A stretch of DNA of 49,390 bases from contig JAOXSG010000422.1 in NCBI GenBank assembly GCA_025800105.1, positions 1 to 49,390 of the forward strand, in the 5' to 3' direction. The notes below the pieces were generated by a model, which was not told the origin of the DNA, did not search any database, and saw only the letters and a list, made by a program, of their open reading frames with translations. Below are positions 18,565 to 26,960 of this stretch, one piece after another. The position numbers and the translations under genes are program-made. Numbering within the stretch: position 1 is the first letter of the stretch; each line of letters opens with the position of its first letter. The stretch comes from Cohaesibacter sp. GTDB lineage: Bacteria; Pseudomonadota; Alphaproteobacteria; Rhizobiales; Cohaesibacteraceae.

Positions 18565-18594
18565 AAAGGCGGCCCCCAAACAGAAGCCGCCTTT
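18565..18594 (-). terminator. Hairpin terminator between nusB and thiL
   Basis: AAAGGCGGC (18565-18573) pairs with GCCGCCTTT (18586-18594). The T tract is better on the plus strand (CCTTTTTAATC) but CCTTTG follows on the minus strand too. It may partly insulate thiL from the ribH-nusB transcript. Confidence 0.6.
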
Positions 18595-18631
18595 TTAATC
18601 ATATCGATATGTGAAGCGATGACAAATATGC

Positions 18632-19135
18632 CTAATCACTTTTATCGCGTGGCTTCAACTCATCCTCGCGTACGTCACGGGCCAGATTGTCCAGTACACC
18701 ATTGACGATGCGCGGCTCATCACCTTCGAAAAAGGCTTTGGCAACATCGACATATTCGGTGATGATCACACGCGCCGGAACATCTTTATGATAAAGCATT
18801 TCATAAAGCCCGGCCCGCATCACCGCACGCAAAGTGGTATCGATCCGCGCCAATGGCCAGCCTTTTTCCAAGGCGGTATGGATTTTGGGATCAAGCACCA
18901 ATTGTTGCTTGACGACGCCAGTGACCAGATCGCGGAAATAGGCAATATCTGCGGGCAAATACAGCTCTTCATCCACTTCTTTGCCCAGACGGAACAGCTC
19001 AAACTCTTCCAGAACTTTGGAAAGAGGCGTGCCCCCCACATCCATTTGATAAAGCGCCTGCACAGCACCAAGACGGGCAGAGCCGCGTTGATTGGCGCTA
19101 CGGACCGGCTTTTCATTGTTGGTTTGATCGCTCAT
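18632..19135 (-). CDS. nusB: Transcription antitermination factor NusB
   Basis: A 167-residue all-helical RNA-binding protein of the NusB family. The N-terminus has [20 protein letters not shown], and the C-terminus has [16 protein letters not shown] and [20 protein letters not shown] followed by VNGVLDNLA, the most conserved part of the family. It binds boxA with S10 (NusE) in rRNA antitermination. The start overlaps the ribH stop by four bases, the near-universal ribH-nusB coupling. Confidence 0.96.
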   Translation of the reverse strand: MSDQTNNEKPVRSANQRGSARLGAVQALYQMDVGGTPLSKVLEEFELFRLGKEVDEELYLPADIAYFRDLVTGVVKQQLVLDPKIHTALEKGWPLARIDTTLRAVMRAGLYEMLYHKDVPARVIITEYVDVAKAFFEGDEPRIVNGVLDNLARDVREDELKPRDKSD

Positions 19136-19590
19136 GCGCCAATTCCAAATTTCTCGCGCATGGCAACCATCGCCAAAGCCGCTTTGGCAGCGCCACCGCC
19201 TTTATTCTTGTCATCAACCTTGGCGCGGGCCCATGCCTGATCGCCATTTTCAACGGTTTGAATGCCATTGCCCACTGCAACACAGCCTTCAACGGACAGA
19301 TCCATAATAGCACGCGCTGATTCATTGGACACAATATCATAATGGGTGGTTTCTCCACGGATCACCACGCCAAGCGTCACAAAGCCATCATACACAACGC
19401 CGCCATTTTCGGCACCCAGCATCGCCATGGACATGGCCGCGGGAATTTCCAGAACACCGGGTACGGAAATCCGCTCATAAGTCGCGCCAGCCTCGTCAAA
19501 AGCCTGAATGGCACCGCGTGCCAGCTCATCGGCCAGATCTTCGTAAAAACGGGCCTCAATAATCAGAAAATGTGGTTTTGAATCGCTCAT
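19132..19590 (-). CDS. ribH: 6,7-dimethyl-8-ribityllumazine synthase
   Basis: A 152-residue lumazine synthase that condenses the pyrimidinedione with dihydroxybutanone phosphate, the penultimate riboflavin step. Family features include [36 protein letters not shown], the [20 protein letters not shown] segment with the catalytic histidine, and [21 protein letters not shown] use ATG 19590; a GTG at 19599 would add three residues. It overlaps nusB by four bases. The 156 bases upstream, before ribE, hold no FMN-riboswitch sequence that I can recognise. Confidence 0.95.
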   Translation of the reverse strand: MSDSKPHFLIIEARFYEDLADELARGAIQAFDEAGATYERISVPGVLEIPAAMSMAMLGAENGGVVYDGFVTLGVVIRGETTHYDIVSNESARAIMDLSVEGCVAVGNGIQTVENGDQAWARAKVDDKNKGGGAAKAALAMVAMREKFGIGA

Positions 19591-19746
19591 CTCATTCACC
19601 CAATCGTCTGCGGTGGGCTGTCAAACCATGTCCGCGTCACAAAGTCCAGTCCTTAATGGCATTTCCGCGCCATTTCTCACGCAACATGCTTTATAAGGGC
19701 CAGATTTAGGAGTCTATGCCCTAAAATCCTGATACAATCATCAAGC

Positions 19747-20364
19747 CTATTTTGATGGCTTATAGTCTGCAAGGCGGGCCACATAACGCGCCATCATATC
19801 CACTTCCAGATTGATGCTGGACCCCACCTGTCGCTCGCCCCATGTGGTTTGCTCAAGCGTGTGGGGGATGAGGAAAATGGTAAAATCATCGCCGTCTACT
19901 TCATTGACGGTCAAAGAGCAGCCATCCAGCGCCACAGAGCCTTTTTGTGCAATGAAACGGGCATAATCGCCCGGAGCCCGCAATTTGAAGAAAACAGAAT
20001 CCGGATGATCTTGCCGCTCCACCACTTGGGCCAAACCATCGACATGGCCAAGGACCAAATGGCCGCCCAGCTCATCACCCATACTGAGCGAGCGTTCCAG
20101 ATTGAGCTTTTTGCCCACGCACCATTCGCCTGCATTGGTCAGATCAAGGGTTTCCTTGCCTGATTCCACGTCAAAATAATGCCGTCCATCCTCTGCCAAA
20201 GTGCCTTTCTCAATGACGGTATGACAAACACCAGAACAAGCAATGGAGGCCCCAAGCTCGATGCCTTGCGGCTCATAACGTGTTGCGATCCGCACCCTTT
20301 GACCTGCCGGAATTTTGTCCAGTTTGATGATTTCGCCGATATCTGTGACAATTCCTGTAAACAT
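19747..20364 (-). CDS. ribE: Riboflavin synthase, alpha chain
   Basis: A 205-residue enzyme that dismutates two lumazines to riboflavin. It begins MFTGIVTDIGEI, the family start, and contains two lumazine-binding barrels, each with a LGxSIAxxGVCLTV-like block (GASIACSGVCHTVIEKG and KGSVALDGCSLTVNEVDG). LVLGHVDGLAQVVE and IPHTLEQTTWGER are also typical. ATG 20364 has AGGAAGA four bases upstream; the open frame extends to 20385. It lies between ribD and ribH in a riboflavin operon. Confidence 0.96.
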   Translation of the reverse strand: MFTGIVTDIGEIIKLDKIPAGQRVRIATRYEPQGIELGASIACSGVCHTVIEKGTLAEDGRHYFDVESGKETLDLTNAGEWCVGKKLNLERSLSMGDELGGHLVLGHVDGLAQVVERQDHPDSVFFKLRAPGDYARFIAQKGSVALDGCSLTVNEVDGDDFTIFLIPHTLEQTTWGERQVGSSINLEVDMMARYVARLADYKPSK

Positions 20365-20432
20365 TGTATCTTCCTGTTTCAGCAAGCTGTTATGGCATCT
20401 TTGGCGGACTGCCAGAAACGAAACAAGTGCGC

Positions 20433-21608
20433 CTAAAAACGCGGCACCTTTCGCAAAAAAGTCATGGCTTTGTCTTGCCCCATCCGTTGCTGATGATCAA
20501 GATAAAAACCGGCAGCACACAGGGCTTCATTGGCACTTTGCTCAAAGGCCCGCAATCCAGTGCCCAATCTGCGACATCCCTGATAGAGAATAAACTCATC
20601 GATCAAATCTTTATCCAGCAAGGTTCTGGCCAGAATGGCCCCTGTCTCTATAAAGAGCTTATTGATCCCCTCCTCTGCCAGCAAGACCAAGGCCTGATCC
20701 AGATCGACATGGCCTAAAGACGTTGGATCTGTGAGCAAGAGTTTGCACCCCCGCGCTTCCAAACTAAGGGCCTTTTCAACTGAGATATGACCACTGGCAA
20801 GGATCCATGTCGGCACATTTTTGGCCGTTTGCACCAGCTGACTGGACAGTGGAATGCGCCCTTTGCTGTCCAACACAATGCGAATGGGAGATGTCTCTTC
20901 CAATCCTTGTAAACGCACAGTCAGAGACGGATCATCAATCAGCACCGTATCAACCCCAACCAGAATGGCATCGGCACGGCTGCGCAAAGCATAAGTGCGG
21001 TTCTTTGCCTCTGGCCCGGTGATGGCGAGATTGGGCTGTTGCCGATTGCCGATATAGCCATCGACAGAGATGGCCATTTTGGCAACAAGCCATGGGCGAT
21101 TGGTTTGGGTGCGAGAGAGAAAGCCTGCAAGATCGCGTGTGGCCTCTTCTTCCATCAATCCTGTTTCAACCGCGATGCCCGCGTCTTGCAGCATGGCAAA
21201 GCCCCGCCCATTGACACGCGGATCGGGATCGCCTTTGGCACAAACCACGCGCCGGATGCCCGCTTCAATCAAAGCTTGAGAACAGGGCGAGCTTTTGCCG
21301 GTATGCGAACATGGCTCCAACGTCACATAGGCCGTGGCCCCTTTGGCCGCACTGCCTGCTTGCGCCAATGCCATGCGCTCGGCATGGGGCCGCCCGCCTT
21401 TTTGGGTATAGCCCTGCCCTATGATGACAGGACCGCCCGCGCTTTGCTGCACCAAGACACAACCAACAGAAGGATTTTCAGCCGTTTGCCCCATGCCGCG
21501 CCTGCCAAGACGCAAGGCAAGCGCCATGAAACGCTCATCCCATTTCAATTGCTCACTGGGCGACAACTCACAGTGAGAGCGGGCAAAATCGAAAGATGTT
21601 TTTGACAT
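20433..21608 (-). CDS. ribD: Bifunctional diaminohydroxyphosphoribosylaminopyrimidine deaminase / aminouracil phosphate reductase
   Basis: A 391-residue two-domain enzyme for steps two and three of riboflavin synthesis. The N-terminal deaminase has the zinc motif HAE at 75-77 and PCSHTGKSSPC with cysteines at 100 and 109. The C-terminal reductase starts near RPWLVAKMAISVDGYIG and carries DAILVGVDTVLIDDPSLTVR and KLFIETGAIL. Length is slightly above the usual 360-380 owing to an N-terminal extension. It sits between nrdR and ribE with short spacers, consistent with one transcript nrdR-ribD-ribE. Confidence 0.95.
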   Translation of the reverse strand: MSKTSFDFARSHCELSPSEQLKWDERFMALALRLGRRGMGQTAENPSVGCVLVQQSAGGPVIIGQGYTQKGGRPHAERMALAQAGSAAKGATAYVTLEPCSHTGKSSPCSQALIEAGIRRVVCAKGDPDPRVNGRGFAMLQDAGIAVETGLMEEEATRDLAGFLSRTQTNRPWLVAKMAISVDGYIGNRQQPNLAITGPEAKNRTYALRSRADAILVGVDTVLIDDPSLTVRLQGLEETSPIRIVLDSKGRIPLSSQLVQTAKNVPTWILASGHISVEKALSLEARGCKLLLTDPTSLGHVDLDQALVLLAEEGINKLFIETGAILARTLLDKDLIDEFILYQGCRRLGTGLRAFEQSANEALCAAGFYLDHQQRMGQDKAMTFLRKVPRF

Positions 21609-21646
21609 GCTGGCCTTCCTTGGATCGGGACAGGCAACAGGACAGG

Positions 21647-22105
21647 CTAGTCCTCTTCAGAGGATAATTCGTCCAATACGTCTGAGAAGTCTTTGGCTTC
21701 GGCAAAATTGCGATAGACAGAAGCAAAGCGAATATAGGCGATATCGTCAAGGCTTTTCAGCCCTTCCATGACCAATGTGCCAATTTGTTCGGCAGTGACT
21801 TCAGCATCGCCCTGACTTTCCAGCTGGCGCACAATGCCAGAGACCATGCGCTCGATGCGCTCTGGCTCAACGGGACGTTTGCGAAGGGAGACCTGAACAG
21901 AGCGCATAAGCTTGTCGCGATCAAAGGGAACGCGGCGACCGGTGCGTTTGATCACCGACAATTCACGCAATTGCACCCGCTCAAAGGTGGTGAAGCGGCC
22001 ACCACAGCCATTGCACACGCGCCGACGGCGAATGGCGGTATTGTCTTCTGTTGGGCGAGAATCCTTGACCTGAGTTTCGTCACATCCACAATAAGGACAG
22101 CGCAT
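21647..22105 (-). CDS. nrdR: Transcriptional repressor NrdR
   Basis: A 152-residue regulator that represses ribonucleotide reductase genes in response to dATP/ATP. The N-terminal zinc ribbon has cysteines at 3, 6, 31 and 34 (MRCPYCGC and [16 protein letters not shown]). An ATP-cone follows ([20 protein letters not shown] onward). Length matches the family. The short gap to glyA (22106-22169) contains a hairpin that reads as a terminator only on the opposite strand. Confidence 0.97.
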   Translation of the reverse strand: MRCPYCGCDETQVKDSRPTEDNTAIRRRRVCNGCGGRFTTFERVQLRELSVIKRTGRRVPFDRDKLMRSVQVSLRKRPVEPERIERMVSGIVRQLESQGDAEVTAEQIGTLVMEGLKSLDDIAYIRFASVYRNFAEAKDFSDVLDELSSEED

Positions 22106-22129
22106 TGATCACCCTCGCACAGTTTGGGC

Positions 22130-22164
22130 AGCAATCGGGAAAGCTCCCGATTGCTGATTTTTTT
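22130..22164 (+). terminator. Plus-strand terminator-like hairpin antisense to the glyA-nrdR junction
   Basis: AGCAATCGGGA, loop AAGC, TCCCGATTGCT is a perfect 11-pair stem, then GA and seven Ts on the plus strand. Both neighbouring genes are on the minus strand, where the hairpin is followed by GCCCAAAC and has no T tract. Confidence 0.55.
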
Positions 22165-22169
22165 AAGCC

Positions 22170-23462
22170 TTACAGATCGGCGTAAATCGGGAAGCGATCA
22201 GTCAAGGCAATGACCTTGGCTTTGACCGCTGATTCTACCTCTGCATTGCCTTCTTCGCCATTTGCGGCCAAACCGTCAAGCACTTCGATGATCAATTCAC
22301 CAATCAGCTTAAACTCTTGCGCACCAAATCCGCGGGATGTCCCCGCAGGGGTGCCCAAGCGAATGCCGGAAGTGATGGTTGGCTTTTCAGGGTCAAATGG
22401 CACGCCATTTTTGTTACAGGTGATGAAAGCACGGCCAAGGGCGGCTTCTGCCGCTTTACCGGTCAGGCCTTTTGGACGCAAATCCACCAGCAACAAATGA
22501 TTATCAGTACCGCCAGATGCCAATGCCAGACCACCGGCATAGAGCGTGCTTGCCAGCACTTGCGCATTGTCACGCACAGCGGTTGCATAGGCTTTGAAAT
22601 CGTCCGTTAGCGCTTCACCAAAAGCAACAGCCTTGGCAGCGATCACATGCATCAATGGACCACCCTGAAGGCCGGGAAAGACTGCGCTGTTTACTTTTTT
22701 GGCAATCTCGGCATCGTTGGTCAGAACCATACCACCACGAGGGCCACGCAAGGTTTTATGGGTGGTGGTGGTGGCAATATGCGCATATGGGAATGGATTT
22801 GGATGCAGACCTGCGGCAACGAGGCCGGCAAAGTGTGCCATATCCACCAGCAGATAGGCTCCAACGCTGTCTGCAATCTCACGGAAACGTTTGAAATCAA
22901 ACTCACGAGAATAAGCAGAACCGCCAGCAATGATTAGCTTTGGCTGATGCTCTTTTGCCAAGGCTTCCATTTGATCGAAATCGATCAGGCCATCTTGCTG
23001 ACGCACGCCATACTGAACAGCCTTGAACCATTTGCCAGACTGGTTTGGACGCGCACCATGGGTCAAATGCCCCCCTGCATCCAAGCTCATGCCCAGAATG
23101 GTGTCACCTGGCTGAATCAGCGCCATGAACGCTGCCTGATTGGCCTGTGAGCCGGAATTTGGCTGCACATTGGCAAATTCACAGCCGAACATTTTGGTTG
23201 CGCGCTCGATTGCCAGATTTTCGGCAACGTCTACAAAATGACAACCACCATAATAGCGGCGGCCCGGATAGCCTTCCGCATATTTGTTGGTCATGATGGA
23301 GCCTTGCGCTTCCAAGACTGCTTTGGAAACGATGTTTTCTGATGCAATCAGCTCGATTTCCTGCTGCTGACGACCCAACTCGTCCTTGATTGCCTTTGCA
23401 ATATCTGGATCGGTAGTCGCCAGATCATTGGTAAAGAAATTGGGGAAGATCGCTTCTGTCAT
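22170..23462 (-). CDS. glyA: Serine hydroxymethyltransferase
   Basis: A 430-residue PLP enzyme that interconverts serine and glycine and supplies one-carbon units. The PLP lysine is Lys236 in [15 protein letters not shown]. Other conserved parts are [35 protein letters not shown] and [19 protein letters not shown] 23462 is preferred because AAGGGT lies nine bases upstream and the length is then normal; two further in-frame ATGs extend to 23540. The glyA-nrdR-ribD order is conserved in alphaproteobacteria. Confidence 0.97.
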   Translation of the reverse strand: MTEAIFPNFFTNDLATTDPDIAKAIKDELGRQQQEIELIASENIVSKAVLEAQGSIMTNKYAEGYPGRRYYGGCHFVDVAENLAIERATKMFGCEFANVQPNSGSQANQAAFMALIQPGDTILGMSLDAGGHLTHGARPNQSGKWFKAVQYGVRQQDGLIDFDQMEALAKEHQPKLIIAGGSAYSREFDFKRFREIADSVGAYLLVDMAHFAGLVAAGLHPNPFPYAHIATTTTHKTLRGPRGGMVLTNDAEIAKKVNSAVFPGLQGGPLMHVIAAKAVAFGEALTDDFKAYATAVRDNAQVLASTLYAGGLALASGGTDNHLLLVDLRPKGLTGKAAEAALGRAFITCNKNGVPFDPEKPTITSGIRLGTPAGTSRGFGAQEFKLIGELIIEVLDGLAANGEEGNAEVESAVKAKVIALTDRFPIYADL

Positions 23463-23844
23463 AGACATTACCCTTTGACTCAAGAAAATGCTTGCCTGGT
23501 CCCGAGGCTGGCAGACAATCTGAAAACTAGCCTCGTTCAAGATTTCAGATTGTTGCGTTTCATTGCTATTGCCTTGCCAGAACCGGCAGATTGCCCGCTC
23601 TGGATGTAGCTTCTAGCATGGAAACACACCAGCCGTCTGTTTCTGATTATGCTCTTATTTTTTATAAACGATCACATTTTGACATCATAATGATGCAAAA
23701 TTCAGCTCATTTACTTTGTGATTGCATAACTCGGCGCTAAACCTGACAAATTTCAAACCCGAGAACAAGCTTTGAGTTTGGAAATCTGGTCTTGAAAGAT
23801 AAGCTTTTTAAAATCGGTCGCTCCAGCCCAACAGACTGTCGCTT
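23463..23844. other. Gene-free region upstream of glyA, with an AT-rich inverted repeat
   Basis: No supported coding frame. It contains a near-perfect inverted repeat at 23677-23700, TTTTGACATCAT followed by AATGATGCAAAA, about 215-240 bases before the glyA start. I do not recognise a glycine, SAM or folate riboswitch here. Confidence 0.4.
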
Positions 23845-24063
23845 CTAGACCCATTTTCCGGGGCGCGGCTGTTGAGAATTCAAGTCTGCCAGCCGCTTTT
23901 TTAACTTGCGAACCGCCAAATTTTGCAAATCAGACTGGGAAACACTCGCCGGACCAAAGACAGACACTTCCAGTCCTGTGGTGGCATCAACCGCTATCGC
24001 CTTGACCTGAGAGCCGATTGCAACAAATTCAATATAGATCTCACCGGGCTTTGGCTGGGTCAT
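23845..24063 (-). CDS. Short conserved protein (resembles DUF6898)
   Basis: A 72-residue protein with ATG at 24063 and GGAGATAGGA just upstream. It has GEIYIEFVAIGSQVKAIAVD, TGLEVSVFGPASVSQSDL and AVRKLKKRLADL, matching from memory a short family of alphaproteobacteria annotated as DUF6898, often near glyA. No signal peptide, membrane span or catalytic motif is seen. Function unknown. It lies downstream of the L,D-transpeptidase on the same strand beyond a terminator. Confidence 0.75.
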   Translation of the reverse strand: MTQPKPGEIYIEFVAIGSQVKAIAVDATTGLEVSVFGPASVSQSDLQNLAVRKLKKRLADLNSQQPRPGKWV

Positions 24064-24131
24064 TTTCCTATCTCCAAATCCTGATATACACGCATCCACC
24101 TATAGCCAGACAAATGCGCATCCATAGCAAA

Positions 24132-24159
24132 AAGCGGGCGAAGGATATCCTGCCCGCTT
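24132..24159 (-). terminator. Rho-independent terminator downstream of the L,D-transpeptidase
   Basis: On the minus strand AAGCGGGC pairs with GCCCGCTT around an inner AGGATATCCT, followed by TTTTTGC. It ends the ldt transcript about 170 bases after the stop, with the 143-bp repeat lying between. Confidence 0.75.
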
Positions 24160-24180
24160 CATGATCTTAACCGATTCTCT

Positions 24181-24323
24181 TAGAACCTGATTGAAAAGTC
24201 CGGGGCCAGCCCTCTCCCCCTCCCAAACCACCCGTCATGGTACCCTCATGGGCGGTCTGAAGGGGGAGAGGGCTGGTGATGCGGCCTAAAAGTCTCAGTA
24301 TGAGACTTTTAAATCGGGCACTA
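24181..24323. repeat. 143-bp nested palindromic element, copy 1
   Basis: The ends are inverted repeats: TAGAACCTGATTGAAAAGTC at left and the complement of GACTTTTAAATCGGGCACTA at right (16 of 20 match). Inside is a GC-rich stem, CCAGCCCTCTCCCCCTCCC against AGGGGGAGAGGGCTGG, enclosing a core centred on GGTACC. A small hairpin, AAAAGTCTCA/TGAGACTTTT, lies near the right end. No coding capacity. It is MITE- or REP-like. It lies between the ldt stop and its terminator. A second copy of equal length is at 40256-40398 with the core reversed. Confidence 0.85.
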
Positions 24324-24327
24324 ATGT

Positions 24328-25695
24328 CTATTGCAAGGGGGCAACCGGCGAGAGGCCATCGCGATTGTAAATATCATCGCGGAAATGGATCATCCCCCCC
24401 GATGTGGCCCAAGCCGTAATATAGGTCATATAGATCGGCACGCGACTTCTCACCGACACATCCTTGCGTTCGCCAGAGCGGATCACCTCATCAATGGCAA
24501 AGCGATCCCAGCCCGGTGTTTGCCCCAAAACCCAAGTAACAAATTCGCGCACATTTTGCACGCGAACACAGCCAGAGGAATGGAACCGATAAGACGAGCC
24601 AAACAAGGTTTTGGATGGCGTATCATGCAAATAGACAGAATGCTTGTTATGGAAATTGATCTTGATCGACCCCATGGAATTTTTGGCCCCCGGTTCCTGA
24701 CGGAATTGGTAATTGAGGGCTTCATCGGTCGTCCAGTCCACTTGCGCGGCATCCAGCTCGATATTGTTGCGCAAATCACGGATATGAATCTTGTTATCGC
24801 GCAGATAATCAGGATCCTTTTGCATTTTCGGGATCAGATCCTTGCGAATGATGCTGGCAGGAACATGCCAATAGGGATTGAAATTGATTTCGTGGATTTT
24901 GGACGCCAGAACCGGGCTTTGACGATCAATCTTACCCACAACAGCGGTATGGCGCGAATGAACGGCTCCGGTTTGTACCGTTTCGATCTCTGCTGCGGGA
25001 ATATTGACCATCACATAGCGCTCGCCCAGAAAACCGGACATGGCCCGCACGCGAACCAGATTGGTTTCCAGCTGGCGCAAGCGCACCTGCGCTGGCACAT
25101 TAAGCGCTGCAAATGTTTCCTTGCCCACCAATCCATCTGGGGAAATGCCATGACGGGACTGGAAGCGGCGCACCGCAGCATCAACATAAGAATCAAACAC
25201 ATCGCTGACGCCCAGCGCTTGCTGCAAATCACCAGACATAGCCAGACGTTGACGCAATATAATGACAAGCTCGCTGCGCGCCCCGATGCGCAAGATTTTT
25301 GTATCAGGCACCAATGGCCAGCCACCACGCTGCACAACACCATAATAGAATTGCATAGCCTGTTCGATATTGCTGGCTGTTTGTGGCGACAAAGTCGGCT
25401 CTGCCGTTCTCACCGCCGCAACAGTCTGGCCCGGCGTATCAAAACGATCCCCCCATTCCACCTGACTTTGATTGAGAACTTCGTCCAGTGGATTGGCCTG
25501 CGCAAAAACGGGAGAGGCTTTGCTCATGACAAGAGAGGCTGCAAGCCCGGTGCCGATGCCAAATAACTGCCGTCTGGATAGATCAAATGATCCAGAGCGC
25601 TTTTGGCGCGCGTCTTTGCATCCACCAAGCTCTGGCGCAGGCTTTTTTTCGGATGGCGCTGGCAAATCGTCTGTCTGGCTCTTCTTGTCTTGCAC
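24328..25695 (-). CDS. L,D-transpeptidase with Tat signal and peptidoglycan-binding domain (LdtP-like)
   Basis: A 455-residue YkuD-family enzyme that forms 3-3 peptidoglycan crosslinks or anchors proteins to the wall. A polar N-terminus leads to a twin-arginine motif (SRRQLF, residues 40-45) and hydrophobic segment ending near SPVFAQA. A PG_binding_1 domain (YVDAAVRRFQSRHGISPDGL) and a YkuD domain with the active-site HSSGCVRVQN (cysteine about 376) follow. GTG 25695 is preferred because GGAGAG lies five bases upstream; another GTG at 25731 would add twelve residues. The MarR-type gene 530 bases upstream makes this the likely counterpart of LdtP of Liberibacter, which LdtR controls. Tat export of an Ldt is a notable detail. 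Confidence 0.9.
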   Translation of the reverse strand: MQDKKSQTDDLPAPSEKKPAPELGGCKDARQKRSGSFDLSRRQLFGIGTGLAASLVMSKASPVFAQANPLDEVLNQSQVEWGDRFDTPGQTVAAVRTAEPTLSPQTASNIEQAMQFYYGVVQRGGWPLVPDTKILRIGARSELVIILRQRLAMSGDLQQALGVSDVFDSYVDAAVRRFQSRHGISPDGLVGKETFAALNVPAQVRLRQLETNLVRVRAMSGFLGERYVMVNIPAAEIETVQTGAVHSRHTAVVGKIDRQSPVLASKIHEINFNPYWHVPASIIRKDLIPKMQKDPDYLRDNKIHIRDLRNNIELDAAQVDWTTDEALNYQFRQEPGAKNSMGSIKINFHNKHSVYLHDTPSKTLFGSSYRFHSSGCVRVQNVREFVTWVLGQTPGWDRFAIDEVIRSGERKDVSVRSRVPIYMTYITAWATSGGMIHFRDDIYNRDGLSPVAPLQ

Positions 25696-25998
25696 TGGTC
25701 TCTCCGTGGCGTTCCCCAAAAGTCGGTTCACCGCTTTTCATCGTCAATAAATGCCTAGCACGAGGTTTGCCGGGTTACAATCGCAGACTGGTCCGACTAA
25801 CAACTCACAAAATTCATGCCCTTGGAATGTGGCAAATTCTGGATGAATGATAGCTGAATTGCTCACAGAGCCATCACATAGGATGACAGAAATGTGAAAT
25901 TCAGCCTTCAAAGCCTACAGGAATAGATTTGAGAGAGGAAGACAGTTTGAAACGGGAGAATCACTCAGACGCAAAAGCGCATGGAAAACCCCATAGAA

Positions 25999-26031
25999 AA
26001 ACCCTTCCGAAAGTGCGATTTCGAAAGGGTT
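25999..26031 (-). terminator. Second minus-strand terminator in the ldt-ldtR gap
   Basis: AACCCTTCCGAAA pairs with TTTCGAAAGGGTT (13 positions, one mismatch) across a short loop. On the minus strand it is followed by TTTTTC. It is 190 bases past the MarR-type stop and beyond another terminator. Confidence 0.7.
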
Positions 26032-26177
26032 GATGAAGGTCAGTTCCAATTCATGAACAAATTGCTTGATGGATCCATAAAGGGCATTGTCGCTTATCGC
26101 CCTTGGAACCTGTCAAGCCAATGATGGCATCTCCCAAGTCCTTTGCCAGATTTGTTTGTCTCTGTGTCAAAAGAACA

Positions 26178-26206
26178 CCTTGCCCATCCCTGTTATATGG
26201 GCAAGG
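26178..26206 (-). terminator. Terminator just after the MarR-type gene
   Basis: CCTTGCCCAT (26178-26187) and ATGGGCAAGG (26197-26206) form a perfect ten-pair stem, followed on the minus strand by TGTTCTTTT. It begins 17 bases after the regulator stop codon. Confidence 0.7.
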
Positions 26207-26223
26207 AAGAGAGCCATTTTGGC

Positions 26224-26736
26224 TTACAAGCGATAAAGGATCTGATCGGTCCAGAAACGCTCCAGACGTTGCAAGGATTTATTGAGCGCAACAAAATCGT
26301 CTGCATTCACACCGCCGACCTGTTCGATCGTGTTGATGTGGCGCTCATATAATTCGCTAACAATCTGGTTTACTTCCAGTCCTTTTTCCGACAGGCTGAT
26401 GCGAACAGAACGCCGATCCACTTTGGACCGCTCATGGTTCACATATCCCATATCGACCAGTTTCTTGAGATTGTAGGAAACATTTGATCCTTGATAATAT
26501 CCGCGTGAACGCAGTTCCCCTGCAGTCACTTCGGCATCGCCAATATTGAACAGCAGCAAAGCTTGTACGCTGTTCACATCAGAGCGACCACGACGATCAA
26601 ATTCATCCTTGATAACATCAAGAAGGCGACGATGCAGCCGTTCGACAAGACGAAGAGCATCCATATAGAGAGGTTTCATCTCCAAAGTGCCTTCAGCTCC
26701 GCCGACCGTTTCCACTGCCTGATTTGCTGTAATCAT
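26224..26736 (-). CDS. ldtR: MarR-family regulator, LdtR-like
   Basis: A 170-residue winged-helix regulator. The helix-turn-helix region is VNSVQALLLFNIGDAEVTAG then ELRSRGYYQGSNVSYNLKKL, and the wing is VNHERSKVDRRSVRISLSEKG. This YYQGSNVSYNLKKLVDMGY recognition helix is, from memory, nearly identical in rhizobial LdtR proteins. In Liberibacter asiaticus LdtR activates an L,D-transpeptidase gene and responds to small aromatic ligands. I use ATG 26736 (GAGG about ten bases upstream); ATG 26751 adds five residues. The transpeptidase lies directly downstream on the same strand but beyond two terminators, so the two are probably separate transcripts. Confidence 0.88.
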   Translation of the reverse strand: MITANQAVETVGGAEGTLEMKPLYMDALRLVERLHRRLLDVIKDEFDRRGRSDVNSVQALLLFNIGDAEVTAGELRSRGYYQGSNVSYNLKKLVDMGYVNHERSKVDRRSVRISLSEKGLEVNQIVSELYERHINTIEQVGGVNADDFVALNKSLQRLERFWTDQILYRL

Positions 26737-26855
26737 CCGTTTGAGCCTCATTTTATTTGACTTATTATGTGGCGGGTTTTCCCGCTTCTGACGCTCAACT
26801 TACGCCTCAGCGCATAAAATGCCGTAAAAAAAGAGACTTAACAGAGGCTTAAACG

Positions 26856-26884
26856 GCAAAAAGCCGGCCTTTTCGGGGGCCGAC
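26856..26884 (-). terminator. Rho-independent terminator downstream of mmsB
   Basis: On the minus strand AAGTCGGCC pairs with GGCCGGCTT (one mismatch) and is followed by TTTGCCG. It is the second hairpin after mmsB, backing up the one at 26922-26948. Confidence 0.6.
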
Positions 26885-26921
26885 TTCCTTCTTTGGTAAA
26901 CAAGATCTTGAAATATTTTTA

Positions 26922-26948
26922 CAAAAAGGCAGAAATCTGCGCTTTTTG
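26922..26948 (-). terminator. Bidirectional hairpin terminator directly after mmsB
   Basis: CAAAAAGGCAGA and TCTGCGCTTTTTG form a 12-pair stem with one bulged base and a two-base loop. On the minus strand it ends in a T tract 13 bases beyond the mmsB stop. Confidence 0.65.
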
Positions 26949-26960
26949 TTTGTCAGATCT

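Larger units (their letters stand above)
25696..26223. other. 528-bp gene-free region between ldt and ldtR-like gene
   Basis: No supported coding frame. It should hold the ldt promoter and any LdtR operator. Repeated AATTCA-type words occur (GCTGAATT at 25853-25860 and AATTCAGC at 25898-25905 are an inverted pair 37 bases apart). Two minus-strand hairpin terminators lie at 25999-26031 and 26178-26206. Confidence 0.5.

Noticed and set aside
19710..19727. GAGTCTATGCCCTAAA resembling GAGTCTAAGCCCTAAA at 39068
   Set aside because: A 15-of-16 match between two sites is expected by chance in 49 kb, and the surroundings do not align.
19591..19746. Possible FMN riboswitch between ribE and ribH
   Set aside because: The conserved RFN-element blocks are not present on either strand.
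24331..25566. 411-residue plus-strand frame opposite the L,D-transpeptidase
   Set aside because: It mirrors a strongly supported YkuD gene, is rich in His/Ile/Arg without any family motif, and has no plausible start signal.
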